23,538 nt of DNA, taken from CAVYHX01 sp963768415. GTDB taxonomy: Bacteria > Pseudomonadota > Gammaproteobacteria > UBA9214. This document shows, piece after piece, positions 8,578-16,329 of the stretch; position 1 is the stretch's first letter; the number at the start of each line of letters is the position of its first letter. The notes below the pieces were generated by a model. The model was not told the DNA's origin. It saw only the letters and a list, made by a program, of their open reading frames with translations, and did no database searches. The position numbers and the translations under genes are program-made. The DNA lies in the NCBI GenBank assembly GCA_963768415.1, contig CAVYHX010000047.1, forward strand, positions 1 through 23,538, written 5' to 3'.

Positions 8578-9324
8578 CTACAACTGGCCATCGACACGCA
8601 GGATGAAGTCGCCATCCGGCTGCTGCTGCAACGAGTTCCTGAGGATCTCCAGGGTTTCCGCGCTGACATCAGCCCCCGGCCGCAGCAGCACATCGATCGT
8701 GTAGTCACCGGCTGCACCAAGACGGAGCTCCCCGTTGATGCCGGCGTCCGCCGCGTTGCCAAGGGTGCCAAGAAGTCCCTCCGCATCGTTCTCCATCAGC
8801 AAAGTCAGCTGACCCAGTGCCAGTTCCAGCGGTTCCACCAGAGCCGCATCGGTCCAGTCGGCCTGCCCGCTGATCCGGCCCGGTAAATGATCAAGGATCT
8901 CAAGCACGTCGATGTCCAGCCGAAGAGTGCCGCTGGTACCGATTGCCACCGGCGAATAATGGTTTATCAGGCGGTCCGGTTGTATGACCAGCTCTACGGC
9001 GGAGATACGCAGGTTGCCCGCCAGGGTGCGGCCGAGATTTGCCTGGCCGGTGTTGGCCGCATGCGTGAACTCCAGGTGGTATTCAAGCCGGCCCGACAAC
9101 AGGGCCTGGGGCCGAAAGCGCCAGCGCACCGGACCCAGGTCGAGCCCCTGGTAGACGAGCTGTTGTGCCTGGCCGGAGAATAGCGTCCCGGAAGGAGCCC
9201 GCACATCCAGCTCATCGACCTGTTGCTCAATGAACTGAGCGGCCTTTTGGGCCGGGAAGGTTACGATCAGGACGAGCACATAAGCGGCTACGCCGGCCGC
9301 CAGGTAACGCCATGCCTTGATCAC
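8578..9324 (-). CDS. gspN: Type II secretion protein GspN
   Basis: Accessory type II secretion protein of 248 aa, found in many but not all systems; its role is unclear. The start is the GTG at 9324, overlapping the gspM stop as GTGA, so the two are translationally coupled. The N-terminus has one membrane helix (YLAAGVAAYVLVLIVTF) followed by the typical APSGTLFSGQAQQL and GPVRWRFRPQALLSGRLEY. It continues with a periplasmic beta-rich region including LPGRISGQADWTDAALV and ends DGDFILRVDGQL. The GTLFSG and WRFRP-type motifs and the last position in a gsp operon make the call firm. No frame break. No further gsp gene follows. Confidence 0.9.
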   Translation of the reverse strand: MIKAWRYLAAGVAAYVLVLIVTFPAQKAAQFIEQQVDELDVRAPSGTLFSGQAQQLVYQGLDLGPVRWRFRPQALLSGRLEYHLEFTHAANTGQANLGRTLAGNLRISAVELVIQPDRLINHYSPVAIGTSGTLRLDIDVLEILDHLPGRISGQADWTDAALVEPLELALGQLTLLMENDAEGLLGTLGNAADAGINGELRLGAAGDYTIDVLLRPGADVSAETLEILRNSLQQQPDGDFILRVDGQL

Positions 9325-9812
9325 GGTTGCGCGGCTTGCAGTGTCAGTCGCGTATCAACCCGTCCGGCCGACTCGTTGCGCTCCAGTGTCAGGCTGTCAA
9401 CAAAGACTCCGTGCACGGCATCCAGTTGGACCAGCCACTTGACCAGGTCATCAAACGCCGCGTTCTTCAGCCACACCCGTACACCGTTGCTGCCTTCCGG
9501 TTCGACCCGCTCCAGGGCGGTCTCGAGACCACCCGCGCGTGCGGTGCTGTCGGTCACTGACAACAGCGAACGCCCGCCGAGTCCCTGTACACGGGCACCG
9601 CGGCTGCCCTGCAGTTGTTTGACCTGGCTTGCGCTCTGCTCCATCCACACAGCTGATACACGCTGCTCGGCGACGCTGGTCCTGAGATTGTTGTAGCTCG
9701 CATGCAGCGGCTTGAGCACCAGCACAAATAGCAGAAACAGGGCCAGCACAATGGTCGCGACAATCACCAGCAACCGTTCCCTGAATTCCAGACCCGCCAG
9801 CCATTCCCTCAT
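9321..9812 (-). CDS. gspM: Type II secretion inner-membrane platform protein GspM
   Basis: 163-aa bitopic inner-membrane protein that pairs with GspL in the assembly platform. The start is the ATG at 9812 (MREWLAGLEFRERLLVIVA), overlapping the gspL stop as ATGA. A short cytoplasmic N-terminus with the family's L..R.R/E-rich segment precedes one membrane helix (VIVATIVLALFLLFVLVL). Next come a coiled-coil stretch (LHASYNNLRTSVAEQRVSAV) and a small periplasmic ferredoxin-like domain ending TRLTLQAAQP. Length is normal for the family. In the raw sequence this gene reads in frame with the broken upstream gspL, producing an artificial 568-codon fusion; that fusion is caused by the frame break in gspL. 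Confidence 0.9.
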   Translation of the reverse strand: MREWLAGLEFRERLLVIVATIVLALFLLFVLVLKPLHASYNNLRTSVAEQRVSAVWMEQSASQVKQLQGSRGARVQGLGGRSLLSVTDSTARAGGLETALERVEPEGSNGVRVWLKNAAFDDLVKWLVQLDAVHGVFVDSLTLERNESAGRVDTRLTLQAAQP

Positions 9813-11027
9813 GAGCGGTTGTCCTCTATCCGCAATCTGCTGCGCACCCGCTTGTCGGAGCTGGCAGTGGCGGATTGTATTTCGACCGCCAGGCCGGTGC
9901 CTTCGGCAAGCTGTTGTTTCAACTTGTCCAGCAACTGGAGATCCGCCACCGTCAGGTCCATGTCCAGTTTTCCGCCACGAAAGTTCACCCCGGTAATCTC
10001 GGTGCCCTGCACATCCATTCAGTACCTTGCCGGACCGGCTCAGCAAACTCAGAAAACGGTTGCCGGTTCCCTGCCGGCGCTGCAGCTGGTCGAGTTGCTG
10101 CTGCATCTGTACCCGCGGATTCACCACTCGTTTGGCCCCGGGAAAGGCGTCCCGGTAACTCTGCTCAATCCTGGCAGTCAATTCATCGTGTTCCCTGTCG
10201 AGACGAAAATAGTCCATCGCCATGACGCCATAGCTGACCAGAACCCCGACCAGCAGCAATGCCGCGGTTGCCCGCCATGGACGCCAGACCCGGCCCCACT
10301 CACCGGCACGGCTATAGGTCCCTTGCATCAGATCGATGACCGGTGTGCCCAGCCCCCGCACAAGCACCTGCAGCGGGTCGTCGCGATAAGGTTCTACCTG
10401 TGTTTCCCCCGCATAGTCCGTCATATCCGGAAGCGGACTGCCCTCCGGCGCCAGGAGTCGCAGCACCGCCGGTGTTTCGTTAGCGGCTTCCTGTGCGCCC
10501 AGCAACATGCCGAGATTATCGCTGTCAACCGCAAACCCGGAGTAATCGCCGGTCCGGACCAGGGCGATGGCGCCATCAAGCAATACACTGATCTCACCCT
10601 CCGCGCGCGGGATCGCAAGCAGGTCAGGCAGCATCTGCTGCACGTCCAGACCGGCCGCACCGGCGGCTTCCAGCAGTTCTGCCATGCGCTGGTCAGCGAT
10701 CACAGCGACCGGATGGTGCCCGTCAGGCTGCACCCGCCCGACAGCAAAGTGCAGGGTATCGACATCTTCCGAGAGCTGCTCTTCCAGTGCATAGGGTACT
10801 GCACGCAGCAGCTTCTGCCGGCCAATGCCGGGCAGCTGCACCGTCGTCAGCAGGACATCCAGGCCTGGCACCAGCAGCACCGCGCGCAGGCCACCGGCCG
10901 CAGCGGCCGCCGCCTCGAATGTGCCTGTCTGCAGCTCCCCCTGCGGACTGCCTGTAGTGTCGAGCCGCAGCCAGCTGCAGGTGGCCGACCCCGCCGGGCC
11001 AACCCGTATCAACAGGGCGTTACGCAT
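9809..11027 (-). CDS. gspL: Type II secretion platform protein GspL, one frame break
   Basis: Bitopic inner-membrane protein that links the cytoplasmic ATPase GspE to the pseudopilus platform. The start is the ATG at 11027 (MRNALLIRVGPAGSATCSWL) with AAGGA (11034-11038) 6 bases upstream. The cytoplasmic actin-like domain includes LRAVLLVPGLDVLLTTVQLP, KLLRAVPYALEEQLSED and ISVLLDGAIALVRTG. One membrane helix (LLLVGVLVSYGVMAMDY) precedes a coiled coil (MQQQLDQLQRRQGTGNRF) and a periplasmic ferredoxin-like domain. The frame breaks in that last domain at about 10016-10022: SRSGKVL continues in the next frame as MDVQGTEITGVNFRGGK, ending RLRIEDNRS-stop at 9809. Corrected length is about 405 aa, normal for GspL. 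Confidence 0.88.
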
Positions 11028-11115
11028 ATATCGTCCTTTGCCTCATAACCGTTGTAATCGTATCAGAAAATTCCCGCAGGCAGGGGTATCCGGCAGTGGA
11101 AATACAATGCTCTCG

Positions 11116-12090
11116 CTACAGCACCTGAATCTGGTGCAGACCGCGGACGCGGGAAACCACTTTGATGGAATTGTCTTTGCGCACCAGCAGGCTTTCGAGG
11201 CGGGCACGGCCGCCGCCAACGGTGACATCGGTCAGCACCCTGAACCAGTCGCTGGTGATGTCCACTGCCATCTTCAATTCCAGTCCGGCAAAGGCGTCAT
11301 GTTCCAGCAGCACAGACTTGACGGTGTAACCCTCCTCACCCCGGTCGGTAATCAGCGCCTCGACATCGGCCGTCGTCAGTTCCTCATGCAGCGCCTGCAG
11401 TACTTCCGGGGTGGCCGTATTGGCATTGATAGCCGTGCGTTCCGGCAACGCCGTGACGTGCGGCGCAAGCCTGGCGATCACTTCGGGGGTAAACCCCTTA
11501 ACCAGCCGCAGCTCGCTGATACTGACCAGGGGCCGGTTCGCTGCACGGTACGGCGGGACCAGCAACAGGTAGACTTCATCTTCCGCGCCGCCCGGATAGA
11601 TCACCTCAAAATCCGCATCCATCCAGTCGAGCAGGGCAGCTGCCAGCTCCGCATTCAGATCCAGGTTTTCCAGCAGGCGTTTGAAATACTCCAGATCCGT
11701 TTCGCGGGGCTGGCTTCCATCCGCCATCAGGTTGTTCACGTTGAAGCGGCCCTGCAGGTCATCGATACGCCCGTTGACCAGGCCGCCGTCGACTGCAATG
11801 GGCGGTAACGCCGTTGCCCAGTCCTCTTCCAGTGAATCGTAGTTGCTCTCGGCCGCATCCTGCTGCAGGATCACCATTGCCCAGCTCTCCGCGGCGAGCG
11901 CGTAGGCATAGGCCTGCTCGCCATGCAGCAAATTCCCGGTGCGCCGCACGTCGACATGCTGCCGGGTTGCCATGGCCACTGCCGCGACCACCGCCAGGCT
12001 GACAACGAGCAATGCGGTGATCAACGCGACCCCGTCCTGCCGGGTAGTACCGGCAGCCGCCGTTGATTGTGTCGTTTCGAGTGTATCCAT
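11116..12090 (-). CDS. gspK: Type II secretion minor pseudopilin GspK
   Basis: 324-aa minor pseudopilin that caps the pseudopilus tip with GspI and GspJ. The start is at 12090 (MDTLETTQSTAAAGTTRQDG), 5 bp after the gspJ stop. The type III signal reads QDG followed by VALITALLVVSLAVVAAV; as in other GspK proteins the usual Glu at +5 is absent. The large inserted alpha domain is present: SWAMVILQQDAAES, DLQGRFNVNNL, LLDWMDADFEVIYPGGAEDE, YRAANRPLVSISELRLVKG and INANTATPEVLQAL, all family hallmarks. No frame break. 88 bp separate its stop from gspL, the largest gap in the operon. Confidence 0.92.
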   Translation of the reverse strand: MDTLETTQSTAAAGTTRQDGVALITALLVVSLAVVAAVAMATRQHVDVRRTGNLLHGEQAYAYALAAESWAMVILQQDAAESNYDSLEEDWATALPPIAVDGGLVNGRIDDLQGRFNVNNLMADGSQPRETDLEYFKRLLENLDLNAELAAALLDWMDADFEVIYPGGAEDEVYLLLVPPYRAANRPLVSISELRLVKGFTPEVIARLAPHVTALPERTAINANTATPEVLQALHEELTTADVEALITDRGEEGYTVKSVLLEHDAFAGLELKMAVDITSDWFRVLTDVTVGGGRARLESLLVRKDNSIKVVSRVRGLHQIQVL

Positions 12091-12095
12091 CGCGA

Positions 12096-12701
12096 TCAGT
12101 ACGGCAACTGGAACAACCAGACCAGCGGACCGTAGTGTTCATGTTCAATTTTGACCTCAACCGCTTTCGGCAGGTCCATGGGCGGGGGACTGGCCGCTGC
12201 AGTGACGTCAGTCTGCGGCCATTCCAGCTGCCATTCGTTGCTGGCATCGAGATAACGCAACTCCATGTATTCTATATTTCCCGCAAGCTGCTGCTGCAAC
12301 GGTTCGCTGTCCTGGGCGCGGTCCAGTGCCGGCCAGACATAGCGCACCAGGTGCTGGTCCTCGTAGGCATAGCCCACCCGCTGCAGGGTACTGCGCGCAT
12401 GCCCGGCCGGATTACTCCAGCCGCCCCGGGTCAGCTGCAGGACATAACTCCCCGCCAGCGGCGCCAGGGTTTCACCATACTCATCGCGCACCGGCCGCGG
12501 GACCGCCTGCTCGATGTCGCGCTGCATAATAAGATAGGTCTTCTGCAAAACGGCCAGCCGGTCCGCCTCGGCTTCGGTATGCGCCTGCTGATCCAGCACC
12601 GTGCGCAAGCCCCCGTATGACATGACCGCCAGCAGGCCGAAGATGGCAAGCGCCACCAGCAACTCGAGCAGGGTAAATCCGGCTGCCGCGGTCGATTTCA
12701 T
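12096..12701 (-). CDS. gspJ: Type II secretion minor pseudopilin GspJ
   Basis: 201-aa minor pseudopilin, part of the GspI-J-K tip complex. The start is at 12701 (MKSTAAAG), with the prepilin peptidase site AAG/FTLLELLVALAIFGLLA and the +5 Glu intact. Typical downstream features are MSYGGLRTVLDQQAHTEAEA, YLIMQRDIEQAVPRPVRDEY, RGGWSNPAGHARSTLQRVGY and VEVKIEHEHYGPLVWLFQLP. There is no obvious Shine-Dalgarno before the ATG (the preceding bases are GTGTGTGGATAATCC); the gspI stop lies 25 bp upstream, so reinitiation is possible. The protein is full length with no frame break. Confidence 0.92.
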   Translation of the reverse strand: MKSTAAAGFTLLELLVALAIFGLLAVMSYGGLRTVLDQQAHTEAEADRLAVLQKTYLIMQRDIEQAVPRPVRDEYGETLAPLAGSYVLQLTRGGWSNPAGHARSTLQRVGYAYEDQHLVRYVWPALDRAQDSEPLQQQLAGNIEYMELRYLDASNEWQLEWPQTDVTAAASPPPMDLPKAVEVKIEHEHYGPLVWLFQLPY

Positions 12702-12726
12702 GGATTATCCACACACATGCTTTGAG

Positions 12727-13173
12727 TTACCTGTTGAAAGCACTGACGACTTTTTCGGGCTCTCTGAGAAAACCACTGAGCAGTGCGATCGTTATCTCAT
12801 CCTCGCTCTCCAGCGGCCCCACCTCCACATCCATGCGCCGCAACGCCGCCTCTTCCGTCTGGGAAAAACGCGCGCGCCATTCCCATTCACGCCGGCCCAT
12901 TTCCATGCTTCCCTTGCGTTCGCCCACTTCCGGCCAGGCGCCATCCAGCTGATACTGGACCAGCACGTTGCGGGCCACCCAGGTGGCCAGGGTCCGGTCA
13001 CGCAGATAGGCCTGGTTGCCGGTATATTCACCCGCCGCCTTGATGGTCGCCCCCATGGCAAGCGCCAGTACGGCCAGTGCGATCAGCACCTCGAGCAGGG
13101 TAAATCCGTGGCGCGCACGCCGCTCACAGGAAGTCTTCCGGCTCCCAGGAAAGTTCGCCCAGGATGGAGGCAC
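12727..13173 (-). CDS. gspI: Type II secretion minor pseudopilin GspI (start uncertain)
   Basis: Minor pseudopilin that nucleates the tip complex with GspJ and GspK. The core is clear: RRARHG/FTLLEVLIALAVLALAMG with a +5 Glu, then ATIKAAGEYTGNQAYLRDRT, ATWVARNVLVQYQLDGAWPE and ERKGSMEMGRREWEWRARFS, ending PEKVVSAFNR. The start is unclear. The first in-frame initiation codon is the GTG at 13173, inside the end of gspH, giving an unusually long leader of about 23 residues. A GTG overlapping the gspH stop (13127) would be the natural coupled start, but it is out of frame by one base deletion or two insertions. A further sequence error in 13100-13127 is possible. Confidence 0.85.
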   Translation of the reverse strand: MPPSWANFPGSRKTSCERRARHGFTLLEVLIALAVLALAMGATIKAAGEYTGNQAYLRDRTLATWVARNVLVQYQLDGAWPEVGERKGSMEMGRREWEWRARFSQTEEAALRRMDVEVGPLESEDEITIALLSGFLREPEKVVSAFNR

Positions 13174-13667
13174 TCCAGGTGGTAACGCCGCTCGCTCTGG
13201 GGCGCCTCCAGCGTGGCTGAAAACGGCGTCATCTCGCCACTGGAAAGGATATAGACCTGGGGTGTCATGTCATCCACCGCACTGTCACCGGCGTCCTCCG
13301 GCGTTGTGGTCAGCCCGGGCGGATCGCCATCCACCTCCAGGCGGATCGACAGGCCCGCAGGCAGGGTATGCGCCTTCAGCAAGCTACTGTCCGTGGTGGC
13401 CTGCCAACTGTCCCCCTGCAGGACCAGGAATTCATAACCGGTATCGGAAAAATACACAGCCAGCTCTTCGCCGCGCAACACGGCTTCGCTACCCGCCATG
13501 TCCAGCACGGTCACCAGGCGCCGGGTCTCGCGTTCCAGCAGCCTGGCCACGTCATCGCCGCCCATGGACAGCATGGCAAAACTGAAGATGATCCCGACCA
13601 GAACCACGACCACCATCATTTCCAGCAGGGTGAAACCGGCGGACCGCTGTCCGCTCAAGCAAGGCAT
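13124..13667 (-). CDS. gspH: Type II secretion minor pseudopilin GspH, one frame break near 3' end
   Basis: Minor pseudopilin of about 180 aa. I chose the ATG at 13667 (MPCLSGQRSAG/FTLLEMMVV) because it gives a short prepilin leader and lies 7 bp after the gspG stop; codons further upstream would overlap gspG. A hydrophobic helix (MMVVVVLVGIIFSFAMLSM) is followed by LLERETRRLVTVLDMAGSEA, a typical GspH region. The frame breaks at about 13166-13175: the raw frame continues past the end as ECLHPGRTFLGAG, whereas the shifted frame gives SILGELSWEPEDFL-stop at 13124, matching the usual short GspH tail with LGEL. The break equals one extra base, probably in the CC run. Confidence 0.85.
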
Positions 13668-13674
13668 GCCCGGC

Positions 13675-14097
13675 CTAGCGCAGCGTCCAGTTACCGATAT
13701 CATCTTCACTGGGTTGCTGATCCGGACCCAGCGAATAGATGTCGATGGAGCCGTGCGTGCCCGGACTCAGAAACTGGTAGGGCTGTTTCCAGGGATCCAG
13801 GGGCAGGCGGTCGACATAACCCCCTTCTTTCCAGTTGGCCGGTTCGGGTGAGGAAGGTTCTTCGATCAGGGCTTCCAGTCCCTGGTCGGTCGTGGGATAG
13901 ACATAGTTGTCCAGCTTGTAGAGGCTTAACGCGGCCTCCAGCGCCCGAATATCCTGATTCGCCTTGGTGATGCGCGCCTGGTCCGGACGGTCCATGACCT
14001 TCGGCACCAGGATGGCTGCCAGAATTCCCAGGATAACGACGACCACCATGACCTCGATCAGGGTAAATCCCCGCATGTTGCTTGATTTATTTGTCAT
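13675..14097 (-). CDS. gspG: Type II secretion major pseudopilin GspG
   Basis: 140-aa major pseudopilin, the main subunit of the periplasmic pseudopilus. The start is at 14097 (MTNKSSNMRG), with AGGGA about 7 bases upstream. The signature is complete: RG/FTLIEVMVVVVILGILA, AAILVPKVMDRPDQARITKA, ALEAALSLYKLDNYVYPTTD, GLEALIEEP, GGYVDRLPLDPWKQPYQFL and IDIYSLGPDQQPSEDDIGNW. The last carries the Asp/Glu-rich calcium-binding loop. It is the first gene of the operon. gspC, D, E and F, which usually precede it, are not upstream; a repeat-filled 481-bp gap and a DUF5063-like gene are there instead. Confidence 0.95.
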   Translation of the reverse strand: MTNKSSNMRGFTLIEVMVVVVILGILAAILVPKVMDRPDQARITKANQDIRALEAALSLYKLDNYVYPTTDQGLEALIEEPSSPEPANWKEGGYVDRLPLDPWKQPYQFLSPGTHGSIDIYSLGPDQQPSEDDIGNWTLR

Positions 14098-14578
14098 AAC
14101 TGTCCCTGCTTGCTATCTACACCGGGTAGTGTGAAACCGTCTTGGATACCGTGCCAGCGCCCTGGAACCCGGCCAGAACACTGCCGTCGGGCACCATACC
14201 CGACTGCACGGTTATTCTAACCGGGATTGCACCCGTCAGGGAGGTAGGGATCTGATGTGTCGTCATTGCGAGCACCTCACCCCGCTGCGCGGTCACAAAT
14301 CGATGAGGAACTGTAGGGTCGAATTCATTCGACCGGTCGAGATTGGCCGAATAAATTCGGCCCTACAAGCGTAAGCTGTTGCCCGGCGTGCGTCCAAAAA
14401 TCAATATGTTAGGGTTAAGTTCTTCAAGAGGAACAAAGTGACGAAGCAATCCATGTCACGAGGACGTACAGCGTCCGTGGTGATCTCATCAAGATCCCTC
14501 GCGTCGCTCGGGACGCCTGCGGCGGATTGCCGCGCTTCGCTCGCAATGACAGGAATATTTAAATTAATCAGCGCATCC
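14098..14578. repeat. gspG upstream region: GAATTC-core repeat nested in a GTCATTGCGAG element
   Basis: About 160 bp next to gspG show no repeat and probably hold its promoter. From CGTCATTGCGAG (about 14260) to CTCGCAATGACA (14540-14551) is a degraded element of the GTCATTGCGAG family, including GAGGAACAAAGTGACGAAGC. Nested in it are two GAATTC-type cores: TGTAG plus GGTCGAAT-TC-ATTCGACC at 14312-14334, and GGCCGAAT-AA-ATTCGGCC plus CTACA at 14345-14367. The right end AATTAATCAGCGCATCC (about 14562-14578) resembles the 17-bp terminal repeat at 22701-22717 and touches the DUF5063 stop codon (14579-14581). Confidence 0.65.
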
Positions 14579-15070
14579 CTAGTTTATGGCGAGCTGGTCG
14601 CGCACCTTGAGTGCATACAGGTGACGCTCGGCATCCACCAGGTGCTGGCCCCAGTGTGCACGATAGCTTGACTGCCAGGCCTGGGCAGCACGCTGCGGCC
14701 AGGCTTCATCCAGCAATTCAAGCCCGTGCTTCAGGTCGAAATAGATATCGGTGAGGTCATCCGCGAGACTGCCGGACATGTGCAATTGCTCCGGGGATGC
14801 ATCGAACTCCAGCCAGTAACTGTCACGCTCACCCAGCTGTTTGCGCAGCCGGCTGTAGAGCTCGAAGCGCTCATCCAGGTCGACCTCGAGCAGGGGCAGG
14901 TCGCCGGTGTCGTAGGCATTCAGTGCAGTGACGGCCGAGTGCAGCTGTGGCAACAGTTGATATAACGATTCCAGCCAGCCACCGGGGATGCGCCCCTGCT
15001 GCTCGATCAGCCGGCAATAGCTCTGGGCAATTTCCACCATTTCGGTCAGTGACTCGGTCAGGCTGGTCAT
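14579..15070 (-). CDS. DUF5063-like protein
   Basis: 163-aa soluble, mainly alpha-helical protein. It matches my recollection of the DUF5063 family through GSLADDLTDIYFDLKHGLEL, then SSYRAHWGQHLVDAERHLYA near the C-terminus. Function unknown. I prefer the ATG at 15070 (MTSLTESLTEMVEIAQSYCR); a GTG at 15079 is the alternative, and neither has a strong Shine-Dalgarno. It is acidic, with many Leu and Gln, and lacks a signal peptide or membrane segment. No frame break. The rubredoxin gene lies 138 bp upstream on the same strand. Its stop codon is directly followed by the end of a repeat element. Confidence 0.72.
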   Translation of the reverse strand: MTSLTESLTEMVEIAQSYCRLIEQQGRIPGGWLESLYQLLPQLHSAVTALNAYDTGDLPLLEVDLDERFELYSRLRKQLGERDSYWLEFDASPEQLHMSGSLADDLTDIYFDLKHGLELLDEAWPQRAAQAWQSSYRAHWGQHLVDAERHLYALKVRDQLAIN

Positions 15071-15208
15071 GGATAGCACCGCCAGCGGGTCGGTGTAATA
15101 ATATTATAATACTTATAATTCATATAGTTATATTGATGGTGGCAGAGCGGGCCCCGGGCATGCCGGGGTACATTTCACAGTGTAGTCAAAATCGCGCCCC
15201 GCGCAGGG

Positions 15209-15382
15209 TCAGATTTCGATCATTTCGAAATCATCCTTGGAAGCGCCGCACTCCGGGCAGACCCAGTTATCCGGGATATCCGCCCAGGGGGTGCCGGGGG
15301 CAAACCCCTCGTCCGGCAGCCCATCCGCTTCATTGTAGATAAAACCACACACCACACACATGTATTGCCTGTATTCATTCAT
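15209..15382 (-). CDS. Rubredoxin
   Basis: 57-aa iron protein that carries single electrons in the cytoplasm. The ATG at 15382 gives MNEYRQYMCVVCGFIYNEAD and a normal rubredoxin length; an upstream extension to 15445 would add 21 residues and is unlikely. The iron-binding motifs are CVVCG (about residues 9-13) and CPECG (about 42-46), with the usual GxPWxxxPDxWxCPxCG spacing and DDFEMIEI at the end. It is divergent from thiD, with 155 bp between starts that must carry both promoters. In pseudomonads and relatives rubredoxins feed alkane hydroxylases or oxygen/peroxide reductases; none is present here, so the partner is unknown. Confidence 0.93.
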   Translation of the reverse strand: MNEYRQYMCVVCGFIYNEADGLPDEGFAPGTPWADIPDNWVCPECGASKDDFEMIEI

Positions 15383-15484
15383 AAACGGGTCTCGTTGCTG
15401 GGAAACACAGTGACTGAACCGGACAGGGTCTGACCGGGTGGACATTGTACCCCACCCTTATGGCATCCGGCAGCGCGGCAGCAG

Positions 15485-15493
15485 TGCTAGAAT
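15485..15493 (+). promoter_or_regulatory. Candidate extended -10 promoter for thiD-thiE
   Basis: TGC-TAGAAT at 15485-15493 fits an extended -10 element (TGn plus a TATAAT-like hexamer). The region 17 bp upstream has no good -35 hexamer, as is common for extended -10 promoters. Transcription would start near 15500, leaving a leader of about 38 bases before the thiD ATG. That is too short for a thiamine pyrophosphate riboswitch, and none of its conserved CTGAGA-type signals is present. Weak evidence from pattern only. Confidence 0.35.
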
Positions 15494-15537
15494 TGACTAC
15501 CGTAGGCAATCATGTGACAGGGCACACGCTACGCACT

Positions 15538-16329
15538 ATGCAAGACCGACCCATCGTTATGACATTTGCCGGGCACGACCCGAGCGGCGGGGCCGGGCTG
15601 CAGGCCGATATCGAGACCCTGGCCAGCCAGGGCTGCCATGCCACCCCGGTCATTACCGCCCTCACTATTCAGGATACCCGTGACGTCATCGATTTCACCC
15701 CGGTCGCACCGGCGCATGTCATCAGCCAGGCGCGCGCGGTGCTGGAAGACATGCCGGTGGCGGCATTCAAGATCGGCATGCTGGGGAGTATCGAAACCGT
15801 AGAGGTCATTCACAGCATCCTGCAGGACTACCCCGGCATTCCCCTGGTGCTGGATCCCGTACTGCGCTCCGGCCAGGGCACGAACCTGGGCGGACAGGAC
15901 ATCATCGAGGCCATGAAGTCATTGCTGCTGGCGCACACCACGGTGCTGACGCCCAACAGTCAGGAAGCGCGTGAGCTGGCGCCGGAGGCCGACACCCTGG
16001 ACGCGTGCGGTATCGCCTTGCTGGCGCACGGGACCGAATATGTGCTGATCACCGGGACCCATGAAAATACCCCGCATGTCATCAACTCGCTCTACAACGG
16101 ACACCGGCGGCTGGAAACGTTTACCTGGGAACGCCTGCCGCATGTCTACCATGGTTCCGGTTGCACCCTCGCGGCCGGTATCGCCGGACTGCTCGCGCAT
16201 GGCCTCGAACCCTTCGCGGCAATTCACGAAGCGCAGGACTTTACCTGGAAGGCATTGCAGCATGGTTATCGTCCGGGCATGGGCCAGCACTTGCCCGACC
16301 GCCTGTTCTGGTCGCGGCAGAAGGACTAG
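15538..16329 (+). CDS. thiD: Hydroxymethylpyrimidine (phosphate) kinase ThiD
   Basis: 263-aa cytoplasmic ribokinase-fold enzyme that phosphorylates HMP and HMP-phosphate to HMP-pyrophosphate, the pyrimidine half of thiamine. I chose the ATG at 15538 (MQDRPIVMTFAGHDPSGGAG), which gives the normal length; an upstream frame to 15445 has no family support. Motifs in order are GHDPSGGAGLQADIETLASQ (substrate site), FKIGMLGSIETVEVI, VLDPVLRSGQGTNL and the C-terminal GSGCTLAAGIAGLLAHG, which carries the anion hole and catalytic region. Its stop is immediately followed by the thiE ATG, so both are co-translated. No frame break. Confidence 0.95.
   Translation: MQDRPIVMTFAGHDPSGGAGLQADIETLASQGCHATPVITALTIQDTRDVIDFTPVAPAHVISQARAVLEDMPVAAFKIGMLGSIETVEVIHSILQDYPGIPLVLDPVLRSGQGTNLGGQDIIEAMKSLLLAHTTVLTPNSQEARELAPEADTLDACGIALLAHGTEYVLITGTHENTPHVINSLYNGHRRLETFTWERLPHVYHGSGCTLAAGIAGLLAHGLEPFAAIHEAQDFTWKALQHGYRPGMGQHLPDRLFWSRQKD

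Noticed and set aside
9321..11027. A GspL-GspM fusion protein of 568 aa
   Set aside because: The apparent fusion comes from the frame break at about 10018; separate gspL and gspM with an ATGA overlap are restored after correction.
9819..11048. 409-codon + strand frame opposite gspL
   Set aside because: Antisense shadow without motifs; gspL on the other strand has clear domains.
15383..15537. TPP riboswitch before thiD
   Set aside because: No conserved thi-box segments were seen, and the space before the likely transcript start is too short.
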